A stretch of 64,000 nucleotides of DNA, from contig NZ_JABBEA010000001.1 in the NCBI RefSeq assembly GCF_012912005.1, positions 124,001 to 188,000 of the forward strand, given 5' to 3'. The stretch is from Paenibacillus sp. SZ31. GTDB lineage: Bacteria > Bacillota > Bacilli > Paenibacillales > Paenibacillaceae. Positions 1 through 9,787 of this stretch are shown here, piece by piece. The translations under genes and the position numbers were made by a program. Every line of letters begins with the position of its first letter. Within the stretch, counting starts at the first letter, position 1. The notes under the pieces are model-generated. The model saw only the letters and a list, made by a program, of their open reading frames with translations, ran no database searches and had not been told where the DNA came from.

Positions 1-930
1 ACCTTTGGCCCGTATAGAATGAATCATACCCTTTAAAGCACCGGAAGAAGCAGCGGTAGGGTGCATTAAAACTAATGTACCGGCCTCAGTATTTTTCGCA
101 ATTTTAGCGACAACGGCATCTGAGCTTGGTTTACGCCAATCCACCGTATCCACTGTCCATAACACGGTTTGCAGCCCCATGGATGAAGCAATGTCTACGG
201 TCTTTTGATTAAAATCACCGGAAGGCGGGGCAAACCAACGATTATCCACACCGAGTGTTTTATGGAGCAGATCCTGGGTTTTGCTAATTTCCAGCTTGGC
301 CCTCTCTGCGCTCAATCGACTCATGTTAGGGTGAGAATACGCATGATTGGACAACTCATGCCCACGCTTCTGAATTTCTTTGGCCAGTTCAAGGTTTTTG
401 CTTAACCAGCTTCCATCCAGAAAAAAAGTGGCCTTCACTTTCTCGGCATCGAGCGTATCCAGCATCGGTATAATAAATTCATTCCCCCAGGCAACATTAA
501 TCATAAAAGAAACCATCGGTTTGCTCGCATTCCCACGATAGATCGGATGTGCCCCCAGATCCTTAAGCTGAATCTCCGGCTGAATCTGACGATAGACGTA
601 TGCTATCTTGGTATTCAATGTTCCACTCAGTGCCTTACGGTATGTCGCTTCCACATCAATCTCCATGCCATTATATCCAGGAATGGCTTTCCATACCCGA
701 TCCACCCTGGCATTCACTGGAGCAATTTTCGTTTCAGCCGCTTTATCCCGAATCGCTGATAACAGCGCATCTTCTCCAGTTGCTTCCTTGAACATGTCAA
801 AAGCATTCTGCGTACCTGGCCCATCACGGATCTCCGTAATGTATGTACGTACACTGCCAACTTGTCCGATCAATATGACCGCAGTCACACCCGCCAGAAC
901 AGCCGCCAGTTTTTTGGATTGGTTTCCCAC
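1..930 (-). CDS. ylxY: YlxY-type polysaccharide deacetylase family protein (3' end outside window)
   Basis: The reading frame is open from a GTG at 928-930 to the left edge (310 codons), so the C-terminus is missing. A GGAGG lies 6 bases before the GTG. Residues 8-25 form an N-terminal membrane segment. The NodB-like fold starts near residue 139. Motif 2 is present (NHAYSH, His196 and His200), as are motif 3 (RWFAPPSG, 231-238) and the LMHPT motif with His290. The first motif, usually TFDDGP, reads SFMINVAWGN at 141-150, so the catalytic and metal-binding Asp pair is not seen. Placement directly after pnp matches ylxY of B. subtilis, a predicted sporulation protein of the deacetylase family. 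The family assignment is firm; deacetylase activity is doubtful. Confidence 0.88.
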   Translation of the reverse strand, partial: MGNQSKKLAAVLAGVTAVILIGQVGSVRTYITEIRDGPGTQNAFDMFKEATGEDALLSAIRDKAAETKIAPVNARVDRVWKAIPGYNGMEIDVEATYRKALSGTLNTKIAYVYRQIQPEIQLKDLGAHPIYRGNASKPMVSFMINVAWGNEFIIPMLDTLDAEKVKATFFLDGSWLSKNLELAKEIQKRGHELSNHAYSHPNMSRLSAERAKLEISKTQDLLHKTLGVDNRWFAPPSGDFNQKTVDIASSMGLQTVLWTVDTVDWRKPSSDAVVAKIAKNTEAGTLVLMHPTAASSGALKGMIHSIRAKG

Positions 931-1030
931 AGCTCCATCCTCCCGCCGTCTTTGTCCCCATCATATGAGGACAAGGGCGAAAATATGAATAGAAAGCCAT
1001 GATTTCATCCTTGCTTTACGTATTTAAACG

Positions 1031-1066
1031 TTAAAAAAAGAGCCAGAAATTCACATTCTGTCTCTT
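1031..1066 (-). terminator. Rho-independent terminator after pnp
   Basis: Read on the minus strand, an imperfect stem (arms within 1038-1066, pairing AGAG-CAGAA with TTCTG-CTCT around one mismatch) is followed by a run of seven T at 1032-1039. It lies about 40 bases behind the pnp stop and separates pnp from the ylxY-like gene. Confidence 0.75.
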
Positions 1067-1105
1067 CATTCAATCTATCCATTTATAACCTGTCGCTTCG
1101 GTATC

Positions 1106-3208
1106 CTAGGATTGAGCCGGAGCTTCAGCAGTCAAAACTGCTTTACGGGACAAGTTGATTCGACCTTGTGGGTCAATTTCCGTTACTTTTACCGTAATGG
1201 AATCACCGATAGCTACAACATCTTCCACTTTGGCAACACGTTCAGTTGACAGTTGTGAGATGTGTACCAGACCTTCTTTGTTCGGAAGCACTTCAACGAA
1301 AGCACCGAATTTCTCAACACGTTTTACTTTACCGACATAAATCTCGCCGACTAGTACTTCACGCACAATACCTTCGATGATCGATTTAGCTTTATCATTC
1401 ATTTCCTGGTTGGAAGAAGCGATAAAGACACGTCCATCCTGTTCAATATCAATTTTAACACCGGTTTCTTCGATGATTTTATTGATAATTTTACCACCTG
1501 CACCGATCACATCACGGATTTTGTCCGGATTGATATGCATCGTTGTAATTTTAGGCGCATATTGTGATAACTGCTCACGTGGAGTTTTCAAAATCTCGTT
1601 CATTTTGCCCAAAATGTGCATACGACCTTCTTTGGCTTGCGCCAATGCATCAGACAAAATTTGACGATTAATACCAGCAATTTTGATGTCCATTTGAATT
1701 GCGGTTACACCTTCTGGTGTTCCTGCTACCTTGAAGTCCATGTCACCCAGGTGATCTTCCATACCCTGAATATCACTCAGAATGGATACATGATCACCAT
1801 CTTTGATCAGACCCATAGCCACACCTGCAACCGGAGCTTTGATTGGAACACCTGCATCCATCATAGCTAAAGTGCTGGCACAGATACTAGCCTGAGATGA
1901 TGAGCCGTTGGATTCCAGAACTTCAGATACCAAACGAATCGTGTATGGGAAATCCGTTTCGGAAGGGATTACTTTGGAAAGAGCACGTTCACCCAAAGCA
2001 CCATGTCCGATTTCACGACGGCCTGGAGCACGCAATGGACGAGCTTCACCTACGCTGAATGGTGGGAAGTTATAGTGATGCATGAATCGTTTCGTTTCTT
2101 CAAGACTGATTCCGTCCAAAATCTGAACATCACCCAGTGCACCGAGTGTACAAACGCTAAGTGCTTGCGTTTGACCGCGCGTAAACAGTCCTGTACCATG
2201 TGCACGTGGCAGCAGAGATGTATCACATTCAATTGGGCGAATTTCAGCAAGTCCACGTCCATCCGGACGAACTTTATCATGCGTGATCAAACGGCGCACT
2301 TCTTCTTTGACGATATCGTGCAGAACTTCCTTCACGTCTTTGAACAATTCCGGACTTTCAATATATTTCTCTTCAAAGTGAGCAACGGTTTCGTCATTCA
2401 CTACATCGATTGCATCTTGACGAGCATGCTTCTCGGCGATTTTAACCGCTTCGACCAGACGAGCGCTGGCGAATTCACGCACACTGCTGTTAACTTCAGC
2501 ATTAACGGTACGCAACTTAACAGCCATTTTTTCTTTTCCAGCAACTTGTACAAGTTGTTCGATTACAGCAATAATATTTTGGATCTCATCATGTCCAAAC
2601 ATGATTGCTTCAAGCATTACTTCTTCCGGTAATTCGTTTGCTTCAGCCTCTACCATCATGATGGCATCCTTGGTTCCTGCAACTACCAGCTCAATATCAC
2701 TAACTTCAAGCTGTGCAATCGTTGGATTAATGATGAACTCACCATTAATACGTCCAACTTTCACGCCACCAATCGGTCCGCTGAATGGAACATCCGAAAT
2801 GCTCAGTGCAGCTGATGTACCGATCATTGCAGCAATTTGTGGTTCACAGTCTTGGTCCACACTCATAACGATATTCAGAACTTGTACATCATTCCGGAAG
2901 CCTTCCGGGAACAATGGACGAATTGGACGGTCTGTCAGACGGCTTGAAAGAATGGCTTTCTCACTTGGTCTGCCTTCACGTTTAATAAATCCACCCGGGA
3001 TTTTACCTACGGCGTACAATCTTTCTTCATAGTTCACCGTTAATGGGAAAAAGTCCAAATCTTTCGGCTCACTTGATGCTGTCACGGTACACAATACAAC
3101 GGTATCCCCGTATGTTACCTTAACGGCAGCATTAGCCTGTTTGGCCAAACGCCCGGTTTCAAGCGTAAGCTTTCTTCCACCAAGCTGCATTTCAACACGC
3201 TGTTCCAT
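1106..3208 (-). CDS. pnp: Polyribonucleotide nucleotidyltransferase (PNPase)
   Basis: A 700-residue phosphorolytic 3'-5' exoribonuclease acting in cytoplasmic mRNA decay. Two RNase PH-like domains (about residues 10-210 and 310-540) flank a helical domain. A KH domain follows at about 557-619 with the GAGG loop in [12 protein letters not shown], then an S1 domain from about 620 ([17 protein letters not shown]). Length is usual for the family. The ATG follows AGGAGGGG with good spacing. It lies between rpsO and a ylxY-like gene, the same order as B. subtilis rpsO-pnpA-ylxY. Two hairpins precede it, so it may be transcribed by read-through from rpsO or from an unrecognised promoter in the gap. 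Confidence 0.98.
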   Translation of the reverse strand: MEQRVEMQLGGRKLTLETGRLAKQANAAVKVTYGDTVVLCTVTASSEPKDLDFFPLTVNYEERLYAVGKIPGGFIKREGRPSEKAILSSRLTDRPIRPLFPEGFRNDVQVLNIVMSVDQDCEPQIAAMIGTSAALSISDVPFSGPIGGVKVGRINGEFIINPTIAQLEVSDIELVVAGTKDAIMMVEAEANELPEEVMLEAIMFGHDEIQNIIAVIEQLVQVAGKEKMAVKLRTVNAEVNSSVREFASARLVEAVKIAEKHARQDAIDVVNDETVAHFEEKYIESPELFKDVKEVLHDIVKEEVRRLITHDKVRPDGRGLAEIRPIECDTSLLPRAHGTGLFTRGQTQALSVCTLGALGDVQILDGISLEETKRFMHHYNFPPFSVGEARPLRAPGRREIGHGALGERALSKVIPSETDFPYTIRLVSEVLESNGSSSQASICASTLAMMDAGVPIKAPVAGVAMGLIKDGDHVSILSDIQGMEDHLGDMDFKVAGTPEGVTAIQMDIKIAGINRQILSDALAQAKEGRMHILGKMNEILKTPREQLSQYAPKITTMHINPDKIRDVIGAGGKIINKIIEETGVKIDIEQDGRVFIASSNQEMNDKAKSIIEGIVREVLVGEIYVGKVKRVEKFGAFVEVLPNKEGLVHISQLSTERVAKVEDVVAIGDSITVKVTEIDPQGRINLSRKAVLTAEAPAQS

Positions 3209-3328
3209 GAAACCCCTCCTTTTATTCGTTCCTAATTCAATGGATTCTGCATATTCACAGTATTTCCTGCTTGTCCTGCATTCATTAGCTATGTATCATC
3301 TTGCAACATGCTAATCTGCACAACAAAA

Positions 3329-3342
3329 GCTCCTCACGGAGC
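3329..3342 (-). terminator. Small hairpin with T-tract in the rpsO-pnp gap
   Basis: On the minus strand a 5-bp GC-rich stem (GCTCC/GGAGC) with a GTGA tetraloop is followed by TTTTGTTG. It looks like a second, weaker intrinsic terminator behind rpsO, or a structured part of the pnp leader. Confidence 0.5.
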
Positions 3343-3382
3343 CCCATCTACAAATATATGGCAACATGTTCATCTACAAAAC

Positions 3383-3442
3383 AACCCGGCTGTAGTTCCG
3401 CTTGTCCTTTTAGACAAAAGAATGACGGATAACAGCCAGGTT
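3383..3442 (-). terminator. Long nested terminator hairpin after rpsO
   Basis: Outer arms 3383-3393 and 3432-3442 pair over 11 bases with one G-U. An inner stem pairs TCCG with CGGA and TTGTC with GACAA. On the minus strand the outer stem is followed by TGTTTTGT. It begins about 23 bases after the rpsO stop. Partial read-through would allow rpsO-pnp cotranscription. Confidence 0.65.
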
Positions 3443-3465
3443 GGTTTTGAAAACATGTACGATAA

Positions 3466-3735
3466 TTAACGACGCAATCCGAGTTTTTCGATCAGTGCGC
3501 TGTAACGTTTAACATCTTTGTTTTTCACGTAAGCCAAAAGCTTACGACGTTGACCTACCATTTTCAAAAGTCCACGACGTGAGTGGTGGTCTTTCTTATG
3601 CGTACGCAAGTGGTCTGTCAAACTTCTGATGTTTTCCGTAAGGATAGCAACTTGCACCTCTGGAGATCCTGTATCGGACTCGTGAGTTTTGTGCTCGTCG
3701 ATCAGTTGTTGTTTACGTTCTTGAGTCAATGCCAT
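3466..3735 (-). CDS. rpsO: 30S ribosomal protein S15
   Basis: An 89-residue primary 16S rRNA-binding protein of the small-subunit platform. The sequence from [10 protein letters not shown] through the GSPEVQVA and [16 protein letters not shown] regions is typical S15. The start at 3735 is chosen over upstream in-frame codons because an ideal AAGGAGGTGAA stands 6-7 bases before it and the length then equals the usual 89 residues. It has its own extended -10 promoter and a leader of about 95 bases; S15 is known to autoregulate through its leader in several bacteria. Confidence 0.98.
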   Translation of the reverse strand: MALTQERKQQLIDEHKTHESDTGSPEVQVAILTENIRSLTDHLRTHKKDHHSRRGLLKMVGQRRKLLAYVKNKDVKRYSALIEKLGLRR

Positions 3736-3812
3736 CCTGTTCACCTCCTTCAATATAATCGCCATTAGCCTCGTCACCGCCGGTGAGAGCAAGCAACCAA
3801 GCCAAGGTTATT

Positions 3813-3830
3813 GTTGTCTCAATCGACAAC
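3813..3830 (-). promoter_or_regulatory. Hairpin at the predicted 5' end of the rpsO transcript
   Basis: GTTGTC and GACAAC pair over 6 bp around a 6-base loop. The stem begins at about +2 if transcription starts seven bases behind the predicted -10. A stem at the extreme 5' end commonly protects mRNA from RNase J or 5'-end-dependent decay; that role here is inference. Confidence 0.45.
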
Positions 3831-3837
3831 GTAGTAC

Positions 3838-3867
3838 AGTATATCATAATTGCCCAGTCAAAGTAAA
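3838..3867 (-). promoter_or_regulatory. Sigma-A-type promoter of rpsO
   Basis: On the minus strand there is a -10 TATACT (3838-3843) preceded by TGA, making an extended -10, with TTTACT (3862-3867) as -35 at 18-base spacing. It lies between the ribF stop and rpsO, about 100 bases upstream of the rpsO start. Confidence 0.6.
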
Positions 3868-3893
3868 TGTAAACATGCATTTAATCCTGAAGC

Positions 3894-4832
3894 TTAAGAT
3901 AACAGGCGGCCGGCAGTCAATGCATCTTCACGAATCTGGCTAATTAATGCATCAATGGAGTCAAACTTTCGCTCTGCACGAATATAGTGAACGAGCTCAA
4001 CCTTTAGTTCCTGGTCATACAAGTGTCCATCAAAATCAAGCAGGTGCACTTCAAACGTAGGTTTCATCCCGCTTTCGTGAAACGTAGGTTTCACACCGAG
4101 ATTCATTACGCCATGCAGTTCCTGTTCTCCATGCTGCACACGAACAGCGTAAACACCCTTCGACGGTGTAACGTAATGGTCCGTGAGTTCAAGGTTGGCT
4201 GTCGGAAATCCAATGGTTCGTCCACGCTTCTCCCCGTGAATTACGGTTCCTCTGATGCTGTAAGGTCGGCCAAGCCACTGACTGGCCTCATCCATCTCCC
4301 CACGCTTCAACAGGCCACGAATGAGAGAACTGCTCACTTTTTCACCATTTAACAGGAATGGAGGAACGGTTTCCACCGTCATTTCTCCTTCTCCCAATGT
4401 ACGAAGAAGTTGCTCATCTCCTGCACCCTTGTGACCGAAACGGAAGTCAAAACCAACCACCGCTGTTCGTGTCTGAAGAGGAATCAACAGGTCGTGTACG
4501 AATTGTTGCGGCGTCAGCCGTGAGAAGTTTTCATTGAACTCCACCACATAGAGCACATCAACACCCATTCCTGCCAAGATGTCTTCTTTATCTCTCAAGG
4601 GAGTTAAATAACCCTCGTAATCCCCTTTGCGCATAACTTCCTTCGGATGTGGATGAAAGGTCATGACCGCTGCCTGCATGCCCGTTTCCCGCGCAATGCG
4701 GACAGCTGATAAAATGACACTTGCATGTCCGAGATGCAGTCCGTCGAATTGACCAATCGCGAGCACTTGGGGAAGTGTGCTCAGCTCAGTCGAATGTAAC
4801 GTCTGCGGATAGGTTAGCATTACGGTTTTCAC
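3894..4832 (-). CDS. ribF: Bifunctional riboflavin kinase / FAD synthetase
   Basis: A 312-residue enzyme that phosphorylates riboflavin to FMN and adenylylates FMN to FAD. The N-terminal nucleotidyltransferase domain carries GQFDGLHLGH near residues 27-36. The C-terminal riboflavin kinase domain carries GRTIGFPTAN near 205-214. I place the start at a GTG (4830-4832): AGGTG stands 7 bases ahead and the protein then begins MKTVMLTYPQ, close to the B. subtilis homologue RibC. The in-frame ATG two codons earlier abuts the SD. It follows truB by about 70 bases, as in B. subtilis. Confidence 0.95.
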   Translation of the reverse strand: MKTVMLTYPQTLHSTELSTLPQVLAIGQFDGLHLGHASVILSAVRIARETGMQAAVMTFHPHPKEVMRKGDYEGYLTPLRDKEDILAGMGVDVLYVVEFNENFSRLTPQQFVHDLLIPLQTRTAVVGFDFRFGHKGAGDEQLLRTLGEGEMTVETVPPFLLNGEKVSSSLIRGLLKRGEMDEASQWLGRPYSIRGTVIHGEKRGRTIGFPTANLELTDHYVTPSKGVYAVRVQHGEQELHGVMNLGVKPTFHESGMKPTFEVHLLDFDGHLYDQELKVELVHYIRAERKFDSIDALISQIREDALTAGRLLS

Positions 4833-4902
4833 AATCATTCACCTGCATTTCACTTGATAGGCCAAGCTTGAGCATCACCACAACTCCAAGCCCGAGACCT
4901 CT

Positions 4903-5826
4903 TTATTCCGGCAAAAAGACTTTAACTGCCCTCACCGTTGGTTTTAGTTCATCCCGTTCAAATATCCCCAGAAACGTACCATCCTGAGCATACAACCGCA
5001 GCAAACCAGGTTGCTCTACAGGCGGTTCCAGAAGACGTGCAGACAGTTTCTGACCTTGAAGTGCTCCTTTGGTCTGTTCTTCTCCGACCTTGTGGGATGG
5101 AATCGACGCAATAGCCTCGTCAACAGGAATCAGCGCCTCAGCCAAAGTCCCATCGGCCATAAGTTGTTCCACTTCTTCAATACGAAGACAACGATCTGCA
5201 GAAATACCTGCCGAGATCGTACGCTCGAGTCGAACCATGGTCGATGGATATCCGAGTTGTCGGCCGATGTCTACACACAACGTCCGAATATAGGTACCTT
5301 TTGAACACAAGGCCCGGAAGGATATATCGGTGGTTTCACCCTGAGTCTCAATCCCTGTAAGCTCAAGCTCATAGATTGTGACCTCACGGCTCTTACGCTC
5401 TACCGTTTTTCCTTCACGAGCAAGCTCATAGAGACGTTTACCGTCTACCTTTACCGCAGAATACATGGGTGGCACCTGAGAGATCGTGCCTAGGAACTGC
5501 TCTAGCACCTGTTGAACCTGTTCCTGTGTTACTTCCACAGTCGTTTCAGCCCGCTCAATGACTTCCCCTGTCATATCCTCTGTATCAGTAGACAGTCCCA
5601 ATCTGAGCGTAGCCAGATATTCCTTTGGAAGCTCCTGCATATACTCTACCACGCGTGTCGCCCGTCCAAGACAGAGCGGCAGAACGCCTGTAACTTGTGG
5701 GTCCAGTGTGCCAGTATGCCCAATGCGCTTCATCTTGAGAATGCGACGCATTTTGGCTACAACATCATGAGAAGTAAATCCCGCCGGTTTATATACCGGA
5801 AGTACACCTTCAAAGGGCTTTACCAT
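4903..5826 (-). CDS. truB: tRNA pseudouridine(55) synthase TruB
   Basis: A 307-residue enzyme that converts U55 of the T-loop in tRNAs to pseudouridine. The catalytic motif GHTGTLDPQVTG is present with the nucleophile Asp42, preceded by the VYKPAGFTSHD motif. A C-terminal PUA-like region (about 240-305) contributes tRNA binding. Length is normal. The start overlaps the nrnA stop by 7 bases, indicating translational coupling, and AGGTG stands 8 bases before the ATG. Confidence 0.97.
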   Translation of the reverse strand: MVKPFEGVLPVYKPAGFTSHDVVAKMRRILKMKRIGHTGTLDPQVTGVLPLCLGRATRVVEYMQELPKEYLATLRLGLSTDTEDMTGEVIERAETTVEVTQEQVQQVLEQFLGTISQVPPMYSAVKVDGKRLYELAREGKTVERKSREVTIYELELTGIETQGETTDISFRALCSKGTYIRTLCVDIGRQLGYPSTMVRLERTISAGISADRCLRIEEVEQLMADGTLAEALIPVDEAIASIPSHKVGEEQTKGALQGQKLSARLLEPPVEQPGLLRLYAQDGTFLGIFERDELKPTVRAVKVFLPE

Positions 5827-6797
5827 TGTGAATTCACCTGCTTCAGTACTTTTGCTACAATATCTTCAAGTCTGCCTTCCAGACGACATCCGGCTGCGAG
5901 TACATGCCCGCCTCCACCAAAGGTCTGTGCTAATGCAGCAACATCAATCTTGCCAGCCGAACGCAGAGAAACCTTGACGGCATTCTCGTTGATGACTTTG
6001 AAAAAGATCCCAACCTCCACGCCCTGAATGTTGCGCGGATAGTTCACTACCCCTTCAAGATCTTCATTAGCTGCTCCACAAGCGACCATATCATCTGGTG
6101 TAATAACAACCCAGGCTATCTTGCCATCATCTGTCATCTTCAGGCTTGATAGTGCTTGATTCAAAATCCGAACTTGTGGAAGAGTCACCTGCTCCAACAA
6201 AGTTTGGGCGAGATAGGGTCCATCCACGCCATGTTCAAGCAATCTGGAGGCCGTTGTCATTACATTTGGACTCGTATTGGCATAGCGGAACCCACCTGTG
6301 TCCGTAAGCAATCCTGTATAGACTGCCGTTGCAACATCTTTATCCCATGCTACTTGGAACAGGTTAAGAAAATCGAACAAAATTTCAGCCGTTGCAGCAG
6401 CATCTGACTTAATGATGTTGACTGTACCGTAAGCATCATTCGTAGGATGATGATCAATATTCAAAATCAAAGCATCTTCTTCGAAATAATGACGCGTCAA
6501 GCCTACTCTGGCAAAGTCTGCACAATCCACACAGATAACAGCTTTATATTTCCGCTGCGGTGGTTGTTCGGTCATGTTCACAATGTTGCCGGCTTCCCAC
6601 AAAAATTGCATGCGTTGTGGAATTTCGCCTTCATTAATCATCGTGAATGTCTTACCCAGACATGACAGCAGCCAGCCCACCGTTACCGTCGAGCTGACTG
6701 CGTCACCGTCCGGCTGTACATGCGACACGACCAGGTAATCATCATGCTCCAGCAGAAATTGCTTTCCGGCCTGGAGCGCCTGTTCATAAGTGTGCAT
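5820..6797 (-). CDS. nrnA: DHH/DHHA1 phosphoesterase, NrnA-type oligoribonuclease / pAp phosphatase
   Basis: A 325-residue protein of the DHH family that degrades nanoRNA (2-5-mers) and usually also dephosphorylates pAp. The sequence shows VSHVQPDGDAVSS (first metal motif), CVDCAD, the DHH signature in LNIDHHPTND, and the DHHA1 glycine-rich loop GGGGHVLAAGC near the C-terminus. The start at 6797 is preferred because GAGGAG precedes it and the family N-terminus begins there; the longer frame would overlap rbfA. In B. subtilis nrnA lies elsewhere; here it sits between rbfA and truB. Confidence 0.93.
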   Translation of the reverse strand: MHTYEQALQAGKQFLLEHDDYLVVSHVQPDGDAVSSTVTVGWLLSCLGKTFTMINEGEIPQRMQFLWEAGNIVNMTEQPPQRKYKAVICVDCADFARVGLTRHYFEEDALILNIDHHPTNDAYGTVNIIKSDAAATAEILFDFLNLFQVAWDKDVATAVYTGLLTDTGGFRYANTSPNVMTTASRLLEHGVDGPYLAQTLLEQVTLPQVRILNQALSSLKMTDDGKIAWVVITPDDMVACGAANEDLEGVVNYPRNIQGVEVGIFFKVINENAVKVSLRSAGKIDVAALAQTFGGGGHVLAAGCRLEGRLEDIVAKVLKQVNSQW

Positions 6798-6816
6798 TGC
6801 CGTCTCCTCTATTCTG

Positions 6817-7176
6817 TTACTGGGATTCGTTCTTGTCGGAACCAATATCGCCAAGCAGCTTCTCAATTCGGCTACCATAAGCGATGGATTCGTCAATCTT
6901 GAATATCAACTCGGGAACATGCCGGAAACGGATACGTTTGCCCAGCTCGGAACGCAAAAATCCATTTGCTTTTGCCAGAGCTTTGAGCGTGTTATCTTTT
7001 TGTTCCTGTTCACCGAAGACACTCAGATAAACTTTGGCTTGCGACAAGTCTCCTGTCACTTCGACTCCCGTTACCGTAATAAAGCCGATACGTGGATCTT
7101 TCAGTTCAGACTGGATGAGCAGACTTATTTCTTTCTTGATCTGCTCGCCCACTCTACCTGTACGAATCTTAGCCAT
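6817..7176 (-). CDS. rbfA: Ribosome-binding factor A
   Basis: A 119-residue single KH-like-domain protein that binds the 30S subunit and supports maturation of the 16S rRNA 5' end and cold adaptation. The sequence from [18 protein letters not shown] through [24 protein letters not shown] (split across the domain) and the [17 protein letters not shown] tail is typical. It begins 25 bases after infB; the ylxP gene that separates them in B. subtilis is absent. GAGGTG precedes the ATG. Confidence 0.97.
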   Translation of the reverse strand: MAKIRTGRVGEQIKKEISLLIQSELKDPRIGFITVTGVEVTGDLSQAKVYLSVFGEQEQKDNTLKALAKANGFLRSELGKRIRFRHVPELIFKIDESIAYGSRIEKLLGDIGSDKNESQ

Positions 7177-7201
7177 CGTTGTTCACCTCATGCTTCCTTG
7201 C

Positions 7202-9787
7202 TTATCGTTGTACTGTCTCCATAATGAAGGCTTCGATAACGTCGCCCTCTTTGAGATCATTGTATTTATCCAGTGTGATACCGCACTCGTAGCCTTGGGC
7301 TACTTCTTTGGCATCATCTTTATAACGTTTCAGGGAATCCAGCTTACCTTCGTAAAGGACAATGCCATCACGAATCAGGCGTGCTTCCGCAGAACGCGTA
7401 ATTTTACCCGAGGTAACCATACAACCAGCGATGGTACCCACTTTACTGATGGAGAACGTGCTACGAACTTCAGCATGACCGATAACTTTTTCTTTGAAGA
7501 TCGGATCAAGCATTCCTTTCATCGCTTGTTCAATTTCTTCGATAACACTGTAGATTACGCGATGCAGACGAATGTCTACTTGCTCTTGATCTGCAGTTGC
7601 TTTCGCCTGGTTATCAGGACGAACGTTGAAACCAATTACGATGGCATTAGATGCTGCAGCCAAAATGATGTCGGACTCAGTGATTGCACCAGCGCCGCTA
7701 TGAATGATTTTCACGCGTACACCTTCAACTTCGATCTTCGCAAGGGAACCTTTCAATGCTTCAACCGAACCTTGTACGTCACCTTTGATGATTACGTTCA
7801 GATCTTTGATCTCGCCATCTTTGATGTGCTGGAACAGATCATCCAACGTTACGCGAGTATGTGTACCCAGATCGGATTCACGTTGTGTAATCGCACGTTT
7901 GTCAGCGATGGAACGCGCTTTGCGCTCATCTTCAAACACCATGAATGGATCTCCCGCACCTGGAACTTCAGTCAAACCTGTGATTTCTACAGGTGTTGAA
8001 GGTCCAGCTTCTTTCAAACGGCGACCTTTGTCATTGACCATTGCACGAACACGACCGAAGCAGTTACCTGCTACGAAAGCATCTCCGACTTTCAATGTAC
8101 CGTGCTGTACGAGGATACGGGCAACTGGGCCACGTCCTTTATCCAGCTCGGCTTCAATCACCGTACCACGGGCACGTTTGTCCGGGTTCGCTTTGTATTC
8201 GTTCACTTCTGCAACGAGCAGAATCATTTCAAGCAGACCTTCCAGACCCATTCTTTGTTTCGCTGACACGTTAACAAAAATGGTATCTCCGCCCCACTCT
8301 TCAGGAACGAGTTCATAGTTAGTTAATTCTTGTTTTACTTTATCCGGATCAGCGCCCGGTTTGTCGATTTTATTGACAGCAACGATAATTGGAAGCCCAG
8401 CTGCTTTAGCATGGTTAATGGCCTCAATGGTTTGTGGCATAACGCCGTCATCTGCTGCTACAACAATAATCGTCATATCCGTAACCTGTGCACCACGTGC
8501 ACGCATCGCTGTAAACGCTTCGTGACCCGGAGTATCCAAGAACGTGATCTTTTTGCTGTTGATTTCGACTTGGTATGCACCGATATGTTGCGTGATTCCG
8601 CCTGCTTCGCCGCCTGTTACATTCGTGGAACGAATGGCATCAAGCAAAGTTGTTTTACCATGGTCAACGTGACCCATGATTGTAACTACTGGTGGACGAG
8701 CCTGCAAGTCAGCAGCATCATCATTTTCTTCCAGTGTTTCGAAACGGTCATCTTCAAGCACAATCTTCACTTCAACCTCAACACCGAATTCACCTGAAAG
8801 CAAAAGGATCGTTTCGATATCAAGTTCTTGGTTGATTGTTGCCATAACGCCCATAGCGATGAGTTTTTTGATAACTTCGGAAGCATCCTTATGGAGCAAC
8901 TTCGCTGTTTCACCAACGGTCATATCACCACGAACGATGATTTTCTTAGGTGTGTTATCAATTTTCTCACGTTGTTGGTACTGTTGTTGATTTCTGTTGC
9001 GGTTATTCTTGCCACCACGGTTACCGCGGAAGTTGCCGCCACGGTTGTCATCATAACGACGTCCACCGCCACCGCTGTTCGAACGGTTACCACTGTTGTT
9101 GTTGCTGCCAGTAGTACCACCTGGGCCGCTTCTACGTTGGCCTTGTCCTTGGCTCTGACCTTGGCCACCGCTACGGTTGCCAGCAGTACCTGTATTACCA
9201 CCACTGTTCGGTCCTGAAGTTCTTACTTGACCGCCACCGCTGTTATTCGGACGTTGACCCGATCCTTGCGGACGGGATGCAGTACTGCTTTGTCCACCTT
9301 GAGCTGGTCTTGGACGGTTAGTTGATTGTCCTCCTTGGCTTGAGCCTTGGGAAGAGTTCGTTCTGTTGCGGCTGTCTTGGCCGCTGGGTCTTTGGGTGCC
9401 ATTGTTATTGTTGGAATTTGGTCTATTGTTCATACCTACCTGCTTTTCCTGTTGTATTTTTGTTTGTACGGGACTACCGGATGGGTTACTGCTCTTCGGC
9501 GTGTTCACTCCGCCGGCCGGCTTGTTGCTGTCCACTGGTTTGTCACTGCGTACTGCCGAAGTAGCAACTGGTTTTGCATCGTTGCCTTGTTTCGAAGCAG
9601 CAGTGGATTTTATATCTTTAAAAAATTGTTCCACCTTACCGACTGAACCATTCTCCATGACACTCATATGATTGTTTACGGGAATTTCCAGCTTTTTAAG
9701 AATGGTTATAATTTCTTTACTACTCATATTAAGGGACTTCGCATATTCATAAACTCGCAATTTATCCTTGTTTTCTTGTTTACTCAA
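7202..9787 (-). CDS. infB: Translation initiation factor IF-2
   Basis: An 861-residue GTPase that delivers initiator fMet-tRNA to the ribosome. Residues 1-55 form an IF2_N domain. Residues 61-280 are a low-complexity linker rich in Gly, Asn, Gln, Ser and Arg. A second IF2_N domain precedes the G domain: G1 GHVDHGKT at 372-379, then DTPGHEAF and NKID. Domains II-IV follow to the C-terminus. The start is a TTG that overlaps the ylxQ stop by 8 bases, with GGAGG 9 bases before it. It belongs to the rimP-nusA operon. Confidence 0.98.
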   Translation of the reverse strand: MSKQENKDKLRVYEYAKSLNMSSKEIITILKKLEIPVNNHMSVMENGSVGKVEQFFKDIKSTAASKQGNDAKPVATSAVRSDKPVDSNKPAGGVNTPKSSNPSGSPVQTKIQQEKQVGMNNRPNSNNNNGTQRPSGQDSRNRTNSSQGSSQGGQSTNRPRPAQGGQSSTASRPQGSGQRPNNSGGGQVRTSGPNSGGNTGTAGNRSGGQGQSQGQGQRRSGPGGTTGSNNNSGNRSNSGGGGRRYDDNRGGNFRGNRGGKNNRNRNQQQYQQREKIDNTPKKIIVRGDMTVGETAKLLHKDASEVIKKLIAMGVMATINQELDIETILLLSGEFGVEVEVKIVLEDDRFETLEENDDAADLQARPPVVTIMGHVDHGKTTLLDAIRSTNVTGGEAGGITQHIGAYQVEINSKKITFLDTPGHEAFTAMRARGAQVTDMTIIVVAADDGVMPQTIEAINHAKAAGLPIIVAVNKIDKPGADPDKVKQELTNYELVPEEWGGDTIFVNVSAKQRMGLEGLLEMILLVAEVNEYKANPDKRARGTVIEAELDKGRGPVARILVQHGTLKVGDAFVAGNCFGRVRAMVNDKGRRLKEAGPSTPVEITGLTEVPGAGDPFMVFEDERKARSIADKRAITQRESDLGTHTRVTLDDLFQHIKDGEIKDLNVIIKGDVQGSVEALKGSLAKIEVEGVRVKIIHSGAGAITESDIILAAASNAIVIGFNVRPDNQAKATADQEQVDIRLHRVIYSVIEEIEQAMKGMLDPIFKEKVIGHAEVRSTFSISKVGTIAGCMVTSGKITRSAEARLIRDGIVLYEGKLDSLKRYKDDAKEVAQGYECGITLDKYNDLKEGDVIEAFIMETVQR

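Noticed and set aside
2003..2632. 209-codon plus-strand frame opposite pnp
   Set aside because: Antisense shadow of conserved PNPase codons; composition implausible for a real protein.
7034..7999. 321-codon plus-strand frame opposite infB and rbfA
   Set aside because: Shadow of infB; no SD and no recognisable domain.
8920..9217. Val/Ala/Thr-rich frames on both strands opposite the IF-2 linker
   Set aside because: They arise from the low-complexity codons of the infB linker in other frames.
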